Below, piece by piece: positions 1 to 8,253 of a stretch of DNA of 58,865 bases; the stretch's first letter is position 1, and each line of letters begins with the position of its first letter. Source of the stretch: Persicirhabdus sediminis (GTDB taxonomy: Bacteria; Verrucomicrobiota; Verrucomicrobiia; Verrucomicrobiales; Akkermansiaceae); contig NZ_JAENIM010000012.1 in NCBI RefSeq assembly GCF_016595495.1, positions 1-58,865 on the forward strand. The letters run 5' to 3'. The notes under the pieces were generated by a model that did not search any database, was not told the origin of the DNA, and saw only the letters and a list, made by a program, of their open reading frames with translations. The position numbers and the translations under genes were made by a program.

Positions 1-379
1 GAACTCCGTCCTCCATCGAGTAAGAATTTTTTATCACTGATTCAAAGAATCAATGATTAGAGTTAGACCAAAAACACAAAGTTTCAGTCAGTCCCAAATA
101 GACGGTCGCTCGGAAGCAATTAGTCTATTTGTCCTTGAGCAGTCTAATGTGAAATAATGAGACTGACATCATGTTGTTTGAGAGGTGAAACGGGAGCCGT
201 GGAGCGAATCGCCCAAAGAGGTCTGTGCCATGCGCGATTTCCAGCTGGAACCACCACCGCCAAACGAGCTGGAGTGAGCTAGATAGCCGGAATTTTCAGG
301 CGTCATTTGATAAATCCGACTGACCGAACAAATTGACATTAAGAAAAGCAGTTCTATCAGCCTGTCGCTGGAGAACTGT
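1..379. other. Gene-free left edge of the accessory region
   Basis: No open frame with protein-like composition is visible here. The stretch is AT-rich and holds a short perfect hairpin (TGATTC aaa GAATCA, about 41-56) and several AGCTGG hexamers near 241-275. It leads into the first long non-coding repeat, so it may be a decayed copy of the same repeat family, but I cannot align it convincingly. Confidence 0.4.
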
Positions 380-600
380 GTTTTTGTTGGAACTGAAACC
401 AGCTAGAAAAGACTGGAATGAGCTCAGCGAGCTAATTTAGTAACGCATTGAAGCGCAGTTGGGCAGTAATCCAGCCAGCTGGAATGTTAAATTTTGAATT
501 GCTATCTAAATCCAGTAATTTTGGCTAACAAATAGATGCGATTAAATCTTGTATGAGCCGCTAGTTTATTGATAAACCTGTCTTGTGATATGAACGGACT
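380..600 (+). repeat. Family B long repeat, copy 1
   Basis: This is a non-coding repeat. It begins near CTGTGTTTTTGTTG, passes through GCCAGCTGGAATGTTAAATT, then GGCTAACAAATAGATGCGATT, and ends at AAACCTGTCTTGTGATAT. The same order of blocks is found near 600-780, 2840-3080 and 3906-4135, with shorter tails at 1690-1752 and perhaps 1398-1450. The copies are diverged (roughly 70-80 percent by eye) and all in one orientation, and most sit directly upstream of a small gene. The boundaries are approximate. Confidence 0.65.
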
Positions 601-780
601 TCAATTGGCTAGTTTTGCCAATTTCCTTAAGCACTGAAGATCAATGGTCAGAAATCTAGCCAGCTGGAATGTCAAATTCAGAGCAGAGGCCAAAATTCGG
701 TGATTTCGGCTAACAAAATGATGCGATTGGATATTGCGTTTCCTGCTAGTCAAATGTTAAACCTGTTTTGTGATATGTTG
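600..780 (+). repeat. Family B long repeat, copy 2
   Basis: This second, adjacent copy of repeat B shares GCCAGCTGGAATG at about 659-671, GGCTAACAAAATGATGCGATT at about 709 and GTTAAACCTGTTTTGTGATAT near 755-775. Copies 1 and 2 lie in direct tandem with no gene between them, which suggests loss of an intervening gene or a recent repeat duplication. The closing block resembles a promoter -10 region, but that is only a guess. Confidence 0.65.
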
Positions 781-963
781 TAATAAGGCTCCAGGAGCAG
801 CTGAGAAAATACTCGAAGCATACTTGCCTCGGCTTAGGAGAAACCGAGATATGGATGCCTTGACATATATTAAAAGAGAAAACAACAATGTGTCCAAAAG
901 TAGAGGAAATGCGGGCTACAAAGTAGCAGAACCTCCAAAAGCAACACCAACAGCCGTGCTAGC

Positions 964-1395
964 ATGCCCAGAATAATAGTGCTTAATTCGATATTGTTTA
1001 CATTGATATTTTCTTCCTGTATGGATCAACGATCTACCGCACCTCAGGAGAGTGCCAATTTAGGGGGGAACAAAAACAACACAAAACCGATATCATCACC
1101 AGAAACATATTGTGCAAAATCTCAGGAAATGGACTATATCGAAGCGTATCCTTCCTTAGCGCATCTGGTTAAGAACTTTGGTGTTCCGCTTTATACTGAC
1201 GTTGTTAAGATACCTACGATACCTAGAGATCCAGAGAAGAAAATTACAGTTCATCATCTATGGCAAATCTCCCCTAGAATGAGACTGTTAGCAGTAACTG
1301 CATATGATGGAGAACTTGTTCGCGTGTCGAGATCGAAACTGAATAAGAAAGGTATATATGTTACAATAGATAGTGATAGCGAAGCGAATTACTAG
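964..1395 (+). CDS. Small predicted lipoprotein of unknown function
   Basis: This encodes 143 residues. The N-terminus (MPRIIVLNSILFTLIFSSC) is a short basic start, a hydrophobic core and then FSSC, an acceptable lipobox with Cys19 as lipid site, so the product is probably membrane-anchored outside the cytoplasm. The mature part is polar with no domain I recognise; a central segment contains HHLWQISPRM. The ATG at 964 is chosen because it leads directly into the signal sequence. It is the first of several small + strand genes separated by repeat B sequences, and its stop is followed at once by a degenerate copy of that repeat. Function is unknown. Confidence 0.6.
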   Translation: MPRIIVLNSILFTLIFSSCMDQRSTAPQESANLGGNKNNTKPISSPETYCAKSQEMDYIEAYPSLAHLVKNFGVPLYTDVVKIPTIPRDPEKKITVHHLWQISPRMRLLAVTAYDGELVRVSRSKLNKKGIYVTIDSDSEANY

Positions 1396-1397
1396 AC

Positions 1398-1450
1398 AGA
1401 CAAACTGATGCAATTATAGTGGGCTATCTTACCCTCGAATGTAATATGAA
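1398..1450 (+). repeat. Degenerate tail of repeat B (tentative)
   Basis: ACAAACTGATGCAATTA followed by CTATCTTACCC and AATGTAATATG can be aligned to the last 60 bases of repeat B (ACAAAATGATGCGATT ... AATGTTAAAC ... TGATATG). The match is weak but the position, between a stop codon and the next start, is the same as for the stronger copies. Confidence 0.35.
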
Positions 1451-1458
1451 ATGTAGTG

Positions 1459-1725
1459 ATGACTGTGATTAAGTTTAAAAATAAATTTGCCCTCTCAGAG
1501 GTTTTATTTGGATTTGTAGTGCCAGTTCTATCTATTGAAATATTCGATTTGTTGGATCATTACAGCGCTCAAGCAGTGATTTGTGTTTATGTCATATCTA
1601 AATGTATCCAGTATACTTATCTCTATGGTATATGGCGTAAAGAAAAGAACAGAAAACATAACATATCAAATAACCAGACAGACATTCAGAGAGATGCTGT
1701 GATTAGAGGTTGTCATTCTAGCTAG
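1459..1725 (+). CDS. Small membrane protein of unknown function
   Basis: This encodes 88 residues from the ATG at 1459 (an in-frame GTG lies one codon upstream). Two hydrophobic stretches, around residues 11-30 and 36-56, suggest two membrane passes, followed by a basic tail (WRKEKNRKH). I recognise no family. The final codons run into the terminal block of a repeat B copy (GATGCTGTGATTAGAGGTTG), so the natural C-terminus may have been replaced when the repeat was acquired. It lies between two other short genes in the same orientation. Confidence 0.45.
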   Translation: MTVIKFKNKFALSEVLFGFVVPVLSIEIFDLLDHYSAQAVICVYVISKCIQYTYLYGIWRKEKNRKHNISNNQTDIQRDAVIRGCHSS

Positions 1726-1752
1726 CTCAATTCTAAAATTGTATTGTGATAT
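1690..1752 (+). repeat. Terminal block of repeat B
   Basis: GATGCTGTGATTAGAGGTTG is identical to the corresponding block at about 3015-3034 in another copy. It is followed after a gap by TTGTATTGTGATAT, like the end of the other copies. It overlaps the last codons of the preceding gene and lies just upstream of the next one. Confidence 0.6.
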
Positions 1753-1784
1753 CCTACCCTAGTTTCTAATAATAAATTATTTAT

Positions 1785-2372
1785 ATGAATGCATTAATTG
1801 TTACTATAGTTAGCCTAGTTCTAGGTTGTTTTGTTATGCCAGTTGACGCGGGAGAGCTGAATCCTAGGTTTCAAATTTTATTAGAAATGACTAAAGTTTG
1901 TGGAGCTGAACGAGTAAATACAGAGGTTGAGAAGCTATTAGGCGAGGACTCTTCTGATATATTTATAGCTAAAGGTCAGCAACAGGAAATAATACGAATT
2001 TGGTATTTGGGGGGCTGGGGAAGTATTTTATATGAGATACGGCAAAATAATAATGGAGTTTTTGAAGGTAAAAGAATCATTATTCAAAGAGTTGATGAGG
2101 CTCCTAAAATATCGAAGGATGATAAATTACTTAGGTTAGCTGTAGAAAAAGCTGTTTATCCACTGTTAAATGAGCCATTTCCAATCAAATCAAAAGATGA
2201 AGAGCCTAGTATATATAAGCGGAACGAGTCTGTGTTAATTATTGAACGGGTGGATAGAGTCGGTAACTACACATGGTGTGTTAGGTCGCCTTGGCATCTT
2301 TCGAAAAAGAAGGAATCTGAGAAAGGCCGGTTAACAGCTTATTTGCAGAATGTATTTGGTGAGTTGTATTAA
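1785..2372 (+). CDS. Hypothetical secreted protein
   Basis: This encodes 195 residues starting at an ATG that opens a clear Sec signal (MNALIVTIVSLVLGCFVMPVDAG), probably cleaved near Ala22. A Cys at position 15 could instead be a weak lipoprotein site. The mature protein is mixed charged and aromatic with no motif I can assign; two Trp-rich stretches (IWYLGGWGS and CVRSPWHL) stand out. The coding sequence is AT-rich compared with the nuo genes, in keeping with a transferred accessory gene. A family A repeat follows its stop. Confidence 0.6.
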   Translation: MNALIVTIVSLVLGCFVMPVDAGELNPRFQILLEMTKVCGAERVNTEVEKLLGEDSSDIFIAKGQQQEIIRIWYLGGWGSILYEIRQNNNGVFEGKRIIIQRVDEAPKISKDDKLLRLAVEKAVYPLLNEPFPIKSKDEEPSIYKRNESVLIIERVDRVGNYTWCVRSPWHLSKKKESEKGRLTAYLQNVFGELY

Positions 2373-2493
2373 ATAATTAGACCTAGCACGCATGTGAAGG
2401 ATTTAAAGAAAGGGATAGTGGAAATTACCAGACAGGTAATTTGAGAAAGGAATTTTTGACCATATCATATCACTAGACATACAAACTGTGGTG

Positions 2494-2860
2494 AATAATT
2501 TTTGCAAATAGCTCAGCTTGAATTACCTGTTGAGATTATGGCTACAGTTGGGTATCTCTCTCCTTATCGAAAACATCGCTCGGCGGTTTACCTTTGCATT
2601 TGACTCCGTTCCACTTCTCATATGAGGAGAGGGACTTTTCCTTCCGGAAATTGGGTGGTAGCAATGCCGACGAGTTAGGTTCTGATCAGAGCTAGCTGTC
2701 GCAAGCCAATAAACCACAGTTCATCTGACAAGCCTCACTTCATCATGGATGGAGTGGTTTTTTTTACCTTCATGCTGGATCTCGGCATCTAGCAAATTTG
2801 TTAGCTAGTGGCGAGGAGGTGTATTAGATGGGCGAGGTCATGTATGAGATTTGTTTTTGT
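2494..2860 (+). repeat. Family A long repeat, copy 1
   Basis: This is a non-coding repeat of about 360 bp that aligns along its whole length with 3545-3905. Shared blocks are AATAATTTTT.CAAATAGCTC, TATCGAAAACATCG, GCATTTGACT.CGTTCCACTT, CTCCGGAA-like sequence, CAAGCCT.ACTTCATCATG and GCTGGATCTCGGCAT. Near its centre (about 2608-2632) is a stem-loop, GTTCCACTTCTC atat GAGGAGAGGGAC. A second, U-rich terminator-like hairpin lies near 2735-2785. The family B repeat follows directly. Confidence 0.7.
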
Positions 2861-3080
2861 TGGAGGTATAGCCAGCTGGAAAGCATCTCAGATTTCGGTA
2901 ATGGTTTTTAGTTAGGTTTGTTAGTGCGGGTAAGTACCTACTGCTCCAAAAATCCAGTCTGCAGATTTTAGAATTCTGCATTTACTATCAAATCCCAGTT
3001 ACTGAGGCTAACAAAATGCTGTGATTAGAGGTTGTGATATTTGAATGCATGATTAAAAACCTGTTTTGTAATATACAGGA
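2840..3080 (+). repeat. Family B long repeat, copy with insertion
   Basis: This copy keeps TTTGTTTTTGTTGG, AGCCAGCTGGAA, GGCTAACAAAATGCTGTGAT, AGAGGTTG and AAACCTGTTTTGTAATAT. About 80 extra bases lie between the CAGCTGG block and the GGCTAAC block. It ends some 25 bp before the start of the next gene, as the other copies do. Confidence 0.65.
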
Positions 3081-3104
3081 CTGCCATTGATAGAGGAACT
3101 AGCA

Positions 3105-3536
3105 ATGGGTTTCGAATTTATATTCGTAAATCGAAGCATGGCGGATGACACCGTGAAATTTACTCTATTGAAAGAAAATCGTGTATGCAATTTTAGGTTT
3201 AAATATTTACCAATGAAAAGAGGCGACTTAAAAAAATGGTTTAACCCATATGCTGATGACGAGTTCGATGAATTGTGCCGTTTTCGAATATTGGACGTGG
3301 TGAATCTGCTCATTATTGCACTTTGTATAGCATACACTATGAGAAGTTGTAGTAGTCCCGGTGGGGGGGCTATGCCTGCGATAGTTGGGTTAACATGGGT
3401 TAATGCCATGATTAACAGAAGGGTGCTAGCAAAGCAAAATAGTGAAATAAAAGAGCTTAAGAAAATATTGAATGCTGGCTCTGAGTGCAAAAATATACCA
3501 TTACAAATGTATGGATACAAATCACTAGATAGATAG
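3105..3536 (+). CDS. Small membrane protein of unknown function
   Basis: This encodes 143 residues. I prefer the ATG at 3105 over an upstream TTG at 3087 because AGAGGAA lies 9 bases before it. The first 70 residues are soluble and charged. A hydrophobic segment (about residues 66-80, DVVNLLIIALCIAYTM) is followed by a Gly/Pro-rich turn, a second apolar stretch and a basic C-terminal helix. The layout suggests a bitopic or hairpin inner-membrane protein. No family is recognised. It is bracketed by repeat B upstream and repeat A downstream. Confidence 0.5.
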   Translation: MGFEFIFVNRSMADDTVKFTLLKENRVCNFRFKYLPMKRGDLKKWFNPYADDEFDELCRFRILDVVNLLIIALCIAYTMRSCSSPGGGAMPAIVGLTWVNAMINRRVLAKQNSEIKELKKILNAGSECKNIPLQMYGYKSLDR

Positions 3537-3544
3537 TTTTAGAT

Positions 3545-3905
3545 AAATAATTTTTCAAATAGCTCAACCTAAGTTATCTGTAGAGATTTTGGCTACAGCG
3601 AGATATATATCTCTCTATCGAAAACATCGTCCGGCGGTTTACCATTGCATTTGACTGCGTTCCACTTCTCTTATGAGGAGTGGGACTTCCCCCTCCGGAA
3701 GATAGGGGTAGCAATGCGACGAGTTAGGGTCTGATCAGAGCTTGCTAAATCAGGTTATTAAATCACAGTACATCTATCAAGCCTGACTTCATCATGCATG
3801 GAGTGGGGCTTTTTTATTTACCTCCATGCTGGATCTCGGCATGTAGCAAATTTGTTAGCTAGGGGGGAGGAGGTGTACTAGATGCTAGTCGCCATGTATG
3901 AGCTG
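3545..3905 (+). repeat. Family A long repeat, copy 2
   Basis: This second near-complete copy of repeat A starts 8 bp after the stop of the preceding gene. The central stem-loop (GTTCCACTTCTC ttat GAGGAGTGGGAC, about 3658-3685) is fully paired here, where copy 1 has one A-A mismatch. A terminator-like hairpin, GCATGGAG with a T-rich loop and CTCCATGC, lies at about 3795-3830. Confidence 0.7.
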
Positions 3906-4135
3906 TGTTTTTGTTGAAAGTGAAACCAGTTAGGTGTTGGCTGAAATGGCCTTGAATTCAGCTAATTAGGCCCAATTCGTAAAACATTGATGATCTGTGG
4001 CTGAAAAACAGCCAGCTGGAATGTTAAATTCAGATCAGAGGCCCCAATCCGGTGATGAAAGCTAACAAATAGATTCGATTAGAGGTTGCTTGACCTGCTA
4101 GTCTGATGCTAGACTTGTCTTATTATATAAGGTGA
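3906..4135 (+). repeat. Family B long repeat, copy before the second lipoprotein gene
   Basis: This contains CTGTGTTTTTGTTG near 3902-3916, GCCAGCTGGAATGTTAAATT at about 4012-4031, GCTAACAAATAGATTCGATT and AGAGGTTG, and ends in an AT-rich block TCTTATTATATAAGG. It follows repeat A with no gap, so A and B may together form one transferable spacer. Confidence 0.65.
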
Positions 4136-4266
4136 CTCGCCACGACTTTGGGGATGATCTATGTATGGGGCTTGGTTAGCTGCAGCGGGTGTAGCTAAGC
4201 TATAGCCTGGTAAATCATTTAGACTATTTGTGTTCTCGGATGGCGCTAAACCAAGAAGGAATGGAC

Positions 4267-4749
4267 ATGCTGACTTTAGGTAAATCTGTAATTATAGGCG
4301 GAACCGTATTTTTGACTGTTCTAGGGTGTGATAAGTCATCTGAGAGTTTGCAGCAAGTTGATAAAGCTAATGCGCAGCAGTCAGACTTTTATAATGAGTA
4401 CCTATTTGATAGAGCAAAAGGAGAGCTATGGAATAACTCAGAAGGAGTTTATACTGATTCGGTTGCTGTACAGATAAATTGGCAGCAACAACGGTGCCAG
4501 CTATGGAGGCAATACGACATGCCTCCCTTTGACGTGGATGTTTTAATTAGTGATTTTGAAATATTGTCGAATAATAACCTTCACGTTAATGATTGGGGGG
4601 CTGCGACGGCGGGCTTTATCATCAAAAGAGAAGAGAAGAGTGACGGGGAAGAGGTCTTGAAATTGACGATAGCAGGGGTTAATCATGTGTTGACTAAGCA
4701 ACATGCAGATTTGGCACCTAATCCTTTTGTTATAACCTATCAGAATTGA
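4267..4749 (+). CDS. Predicted lipoprotein of unknown function
   Basis: This encodes 160 residues from the ATG at 4267, chosen because AAGAAGGA ends 6 bases upstream and because it opens a standard lipoprotein signal (MLTLGKSVIIGGTVFLTVLGC). The lipobox VLGC makes Cys21 the lipid site. Longer in-frame starts at 4228 and 4240 would bury the signal. The mature region has several Trp and Gln residues and no recognisable domain. The next gene starts 59 bp downstream, so the two may be co-transcribed. Confidence 0.6.
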   Translation: MLTLGKSVIIGGTVFLTVLGCDKSSESLQQVDKANAQQSDFYNEYLFDRAKGELWNNSEGVYTDSVAVQINWQQQRCQLWRQYDMPPFDVDVLISDFEILSNNNLHVNDWGAATAGFIIKREEKSDGEEVLKLTIAGVNHVLTKQHADLAPNPFVITYQN

Positions 4750-4807
4750 GGTTGATTGTTTTGGGTGTGTGGGCACTCCATTGGTGGGCAATTTTAATCA
4801 CATCGTT

Positions 4808-5554
4808 ATGAATACACGTTTTTGGAAATTAAGTGAATTACCTCTAGCATCCGATAGGTTGATTGATATGGCTCATGGTACACTTGAGATACCATATAGG
4901 ATGCCTTTCGTTATGTGCTGTAATGGCTGGGGCGTGGGTAAAACAGTTCGTCATGAATTAGGTGCGATGGGGCAGGCTGAATTAATGAAAGGCATAGATA
5001 AAATGGTTCCAGTAGAATTATTTATGAGCCTAAGAAAGAGATTGTTATCAGTGGAAGCTCCTCATCTGCAAGAAGAGCATGTAATGCCGGGTGTTAGCTT
5101 TTTGCCTTTTCATTACCAGGTGCCCTATGACAAAAGTGATTTCAGTGTTGGCTACGAAGATTACATTATTGTGTCAGATCGCGTGGTGGAATTGTTTGAC
5201 TCCTTTTGCGCTCAGGACATCTCTGCATATCCTTTAAGTTCCGGATATAAGTTACTTTTTACAAATAGATTTACGCCTCTGCCAGATGAGCTTAAGCCCG
5301 AGCATAAAGAGGTATGTAAGAGGTGTGGAAATCCTGATAAGGGTAGGCGAAGAAGATATAGCGTGTGGAATAGATTATATAAAAAATCACTAATTTCAGA
5401 AGATTTTCATTTTTTTTCAGTAGAGGAGGCTTGTCATATATTTTACGTTTCTAATGAGCTAAAGGTATTAATTGAGAATTCTTCTTTTACGAATATTAGC
5501 TTTGAGGCGGTAGAAGAGCTTAGTGTCAATGGGATAGAATATTTAAAGATCTAA
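4808..5554 (+). CDS. Putative immunity-like protein with CxxC zinc knuckle
   Basis: This encodes 248 residues from the ATG at 4808. A CKRCG motif near residue 175 and further Cys residues (FVMCC, EEACH) could bind zinc. The C-terminal part, with the pattern FSVEEACHIFYVSNELKVLIE, reminds me of the end of Imm11/DUF1629-like and double-CxxCG immunity proteins of polymorphic toxin systems, where a helix ends in 'vs..lk..le' before a short strand. This is a weak family resemblance read by eye; no toxin gene is in the window. The gene is AT-rich, and a diverged family A repeat follows. Confidence 0.45.
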   Translation: MNTRFWKLSELPLASDRLIDMAHGTLEIPYRMPFVMCCNGWGVGKTVRHELGAMGQAELMKGIDKMVPVELFMSLRKRLLSVEAPHLQEEHVMPGVSFLPFHYQVPYDKSDFSVGYEDYIIVSDRVVELFDSFCAQDISAYPLSSGYKLLFTNRFTPLPDELKPEHKEVCKRCGNPDKGRRRRYSVWNRLYKKSLISEDFHFFSVEEACHIFYVSNELKVLIENSSFTNISFEAVEELSVNGIEYLKI

Positions 5555-5639
5555 TTTGAGATTGGTTTATATAGGGATAGGTAATTTATGTTGGGGTGGT
5601 TTCGTGATTCTTATAATGAGTTTGTTGTGTTGATTGTGT

Positions 5640-5770
5640 GGGTCGCACGATATTTAACCCGATGTCGGGGCAATCGTTTGACGTTCTACCATCGCATTTG
5701 GCCCCGTTCCTCTTCACTCATGAGGAATGGAAATTCCTCGACCGGTAGTTAGGTGGGTAATGCCCTGCGG
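5640..5770 (+). repeat. Family A long repeat, diverged fragment
   Basis: ACCATCGCATTTGGCCCCGT, CATGAGGAATGGA, CCTCGACCGG and GGTGGGTAATGCC align with the centre of the two full copies. The central stem-loop is retained with different bases (TTCC..TTC.CTC / GAG.GAA.GGAA). Pairing is therefore maintained while sequence changes, which would fit a structured RNA. Confidence 0.55.
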
Positions 5771-5902
5771 AGCTGTCATTCGCCTGTGGTATACCGCTGA
5801 TATATTTTTTTGGATGCTGAGCGCGAGCTTGGCATTGGGTTAATCATTACGGCTTTGGCTTATCTGGCCTACTTTCAGCAGGCTTGATCAGTGGTGGGGG
5901 AT

Positions 5903-5922
5903 CCTAGGGCTGAAGCCCTAGG
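5903..5922. repeat. Perfect palindrome
   Basis: CCTAGGGCT ga AGCCCTAGG forms a 9-bp perfect stem. It lies just before the tandem array and is followed by a second small palindrome (GGGTCTTCGGCCC). No gene is visible between 5555 and 5997 apart from the repeat A fragment. Confidence 0.6.
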
Positions 5923-5997
5923 CTTTGTTCTTATGGGTCTTCGGCCCGTTTGGGGGTATTTGAGCGCGAGGGTTAGTTTTGGTGCGTTGGGTGGATT

Positions 5998-6735
5998 GAA
6001 AGCGGCGAAGGATCGCCGCAGTCCGAAAGCCTTCGGCTGATCTTGTGTTGTTGGTTGGTTTTTTTTGTGGGCATAAAAATGCTGATCTCTGGGTGAGATT
6101 GGAGCTAGCTGGCTGTGATTGTGGGTTGTTGTATGGATAGGGCTGGTTGATGATTTGGGCACCGTTGTTTATTTGGTGCTGGTGAGTGAGGTGATGCGGA
6201 AGCTTGATCGAAAGCGGCGAAGGATCGCCGCAGTCCGAAAGCCTTCGGCTGAGCTTGTGTTGTTGGTTGGTTTTTTGTGGGCTCAAAAATGCTGATCTCT
6301 GGGTGAGATTGGAGCTATCTGGCTGAGATTGTGGGTTGTTGTTTTGCTAGGACTGGCTGATGATTTGGGTGTCGTTGTTTATTTGGTGCTGGTGAGTGAG
6401 GTGATGCGGAAGCTGGGGTGAAAGCGGCGAAGGATCGCCGCAGTCCGAAAGCCTTCGGCTGAGCTTGTGTTGTTGGCTGGTTTTTTGTGGCCACAAAAAT
6501 GCTGATCTCTGGGTGAGATTGGAGCTAGCTGGCGATGTCTGTGGGTTTTGGTGTGGCTGGGACTGGTAGGTGATTGGGAGGTCGTTATCTATTTCTTGCT
6601 GGTTAGAAATATGATGCGGAAGCTGGATTGAAGGCGGCGAAGGATCGCCACAGTCCGAAAGCCTTCGGCTGAGCTTGTGTTGTTGGCTGGTTTTTTTGTG
6701 GGCACAAAAATGCCGATCTCTGGATGAGATCGGCA
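5998..6735. repeat. Four-unit ~210-bp tandem array of palindromic units
   Basis: Units begin at 5998, 6210, 6420 and 6630 (spacing 212, 210, 210). Each opens with two REP-like hairpins, GCGGCGA agga TCGCCGC and CCGAA agcc TTCGG. Each continues with CTTGTGTTGTTGG and a T-run, then a hairpin AAAAATGC.GATCTCTGG.TGAGAT; in the first three units this hairpin has decayed on one arm. The last unit ends in the intact hairpin that serves as nuo terminator. The array seems to have grown by duplication of a terminator-plus-REP segment. Open frames here have repeat-derived, low-complexity translations and are not genes. Confidence 0.8.
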
Positions 6736-6740
6736 TTTTG
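6706..6740 (-). terminator. Rho-independent terminator of the nuo operon
   Basis: The stem AAAATGCCGATCTC / GAGATCGGCATTTT with a TGGAT loop is perfect. On the minus strand it is followed by a T-rich run, 27 bp after the nuoN stop. The A/T-rich arms would let it act in both directions. Confidence 0.8.
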
Positions 6741-6766
6741 AGATTAGCTATTTATTGGTGGCTGGA

Positions 6767-8218
6767 TTAGCCGCCGATGAGGCACTGCAGTGGCTGAGGG
6801 TAGACGCCAACGATGAGGATGGCGAGGGTCAGCACGATGAGGCAAACTTTAGTGATGGTAGGCACCACGATAGCTGTATCGTTGGCTGGTGCGTTCCAGT
6901 ACATGTTGCGCAGGACCTTGAAGTAGTAGTAGAAACCAGCGGCTACAGAAGCAAAGGCGATGACGAGGATCGGCCAGTTTGCGCCATTTTTAAGAGCTGC
7001 CATAAAGACGAAAAATTTGCCGTAGAAACCAGCGGTGAGTGGTACACCAGCGAGTGCTGCAGCAATGATGGTCATTGACATGGCCAGTACTGGGTTCTTT
7101 TTACCGAGGCCGTCGAATGCGCTAAGCTGGTCGGATTCAGCTTGCTGGCCGACGATGGAAAGGATGAAGAATGCTCCTAGTGTCATGAGCAGGTAGGTAC
7201 CGAGGTAGAAGCTGACTGCATTTTGGTCGCCGTAAGCAAATCCGAGGATGAGGAAACCAGCGTGAGCGATGGATGAATAAGCGAGCAGGCGCTTGAAGTT
7301 GCTCTGTGAGATGGCGGCGAGGTTACCGTAGAGGAGAGTCGCGCCAGCGATGATGAGCAGGGCAATTTGCAATTTATCACTGATTCCAGCTACTTCCATG
7401 AATGGTGAGAAAACACGCATGAGGACGCAGAATCCAGCTGCTTTGGAAGCGACTGAAAGGAAGGCGGTGATAGGTGTTGGTGCACCTTGGTAAACGTCAG
7501 GAATCCACAGCTGCATTGGAGCCGCGCCGACTTTGAAGCCGAGGGCGATGAGCATGAGCGCAAGACCGAAGAGTAGCGCTGGCTGGCTGATGAGTTCGCT
7601 GTGTGAGTTGAGGAATTCAGCCATCACTGAGAGATCCATGGTGCGAGTGCTGCCGTAGATCCAAGCGATACCGTAAACGAGGAATCCGGTGCTAAGTGCG
7701 CCGAGGATGAGGTATTTCACACCAGCTTCGAGTGAGCCAACGTTGCGGCGCATGTAAGTAACCAGCACGTAGAATGTGATGGTGACTAGCTCGAGAGCTA
7801 CAAACATGGAAACCAGGCTCTTAGCTGAAGCCATCCACATGAGGCCGGCACAAGCGATGATTGGCAGGCAGTAGAACTCGCCAGTATTTTCATCGTTCTT
7901 TTTCTCGCTAGAGAAGCGGTTGAGCACTTTGCTGTAGTCGACAGACATGAGCAAAACGGCGATGGTGGTAAGCAGCGCGATGATCTTGTAGAAACGCGCT
8001 TGAGCATCGTACTGGTAGAAGTTTTCCAGCCACGCTGGGATGGATTGACCGCTGGAGCCTGGAGCTGGAACAGCAAAGGCGAGTAGGGCCAGAATCACGG
8101 CAAGTCCGGCCGCGGCGTAGAGCCCCAGCTGAGATTTTTTGCCATTGGTGAAGGCTTCAAACATCAGGAGGAAGAAGCCTAACCCAACAGTGATGAATTC
8201 TAGATGATAAGATTGCAT
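6767..8218 (-). CDS. nuoN: NADH-quinone oxidoreductase subunit N
   Basis: This encodes 483 residues, the usual length. It is one of the three antiporter-like proton-pumping subunits of respiratory complex I. About 14 hydrophobic segments are visible, with the proton-antiporter (Proton_antipo_M) core between roughly residues 120 and 420. Conserved pieces such as LVSMFVALELVTITFYVL (Glu in TM5), FKVGAAPMQLWIPDVYQGAP and LLAYSSIAHAGF are present. It is the last gene of a minus-strand nuo operon, 35 bp after nuoM, and a strong terminator follows its stop. Confidence 0.97.
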   Translation of the reverse strand: MQSYHLEFITVGLGFFLLMFEAFTNGKKSQLGLYAAAGLAVILALLAFAVPAPGSSGQSIPAWLENFYQYDAQARFYKIIALLTTIAVLLMSVDYSKVLNRFSSEKKNDENTGEFYCLPIIACAGLMWMASAKSLVSMFVALELVTITFYVLVTYMRRNVGSLEAGVKYLILGALSTGFLVYGIAWIYGSTRTMDLSVMAEFLNSHSELISQPALLFGLALMLIALGFKVGAAPMQLWIPDVYQGAPTPITAFLSVASKAAGFCVLMRVFSPFMEVAGISDKLQIALLIIAGATLLYGNLAAISQSNFKRLLAYSSIAHAGFLILGFAYGDQNAVSFYLGTYLLMTLGAFFILSIVGQQAESDQLSAFDGLGKKNPVLAMSMTIIAAALAGVPLTAGFYGKFFVFMAALKNGANWPILVIAFASVAAGFYYYFKVLRNMYWNAPANDTAIVVPTITKVCLIVLTLAILIVGVYPQPLQCLIGG

Positions 8219-8253
8219 GGATCTAAACGTGGATTTTCTTGGAAATTCTCAGA

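Noticed and set aside
770-976. A 68-codon GTG-start frame between repeat B and the first lipoprotein gene
   Set aside because: It starts inside the repeat, has no protein family character and overlaps the next start; probably not a gene.
2523-2717. Minus-strand 64-codon frame
   Set aside because: It lies wholly inside repeat A, which is recognisable as non-coding in the other copies, where the frame is broken.
3053-3520. Antisense frame of 155 codons
   Set aside because: It mirrors the + strand gene at 3105 and reads through repeat sequence; the + strand frame has the start signal.
380-4135. attC sites of an integron in the left region
   Set aside because: The family B repeats are conserved on both sides of any GTT core, whereas integron cassettes differ right after it. 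Most copies also lack RYYYAAC. A different exchange mechanism is more likely.
5875-6736. Several overlapping minus-strand frames
   Set aside because: They follow the 210-bp tandem units, and their translations repeat the same low-complexity pattern.
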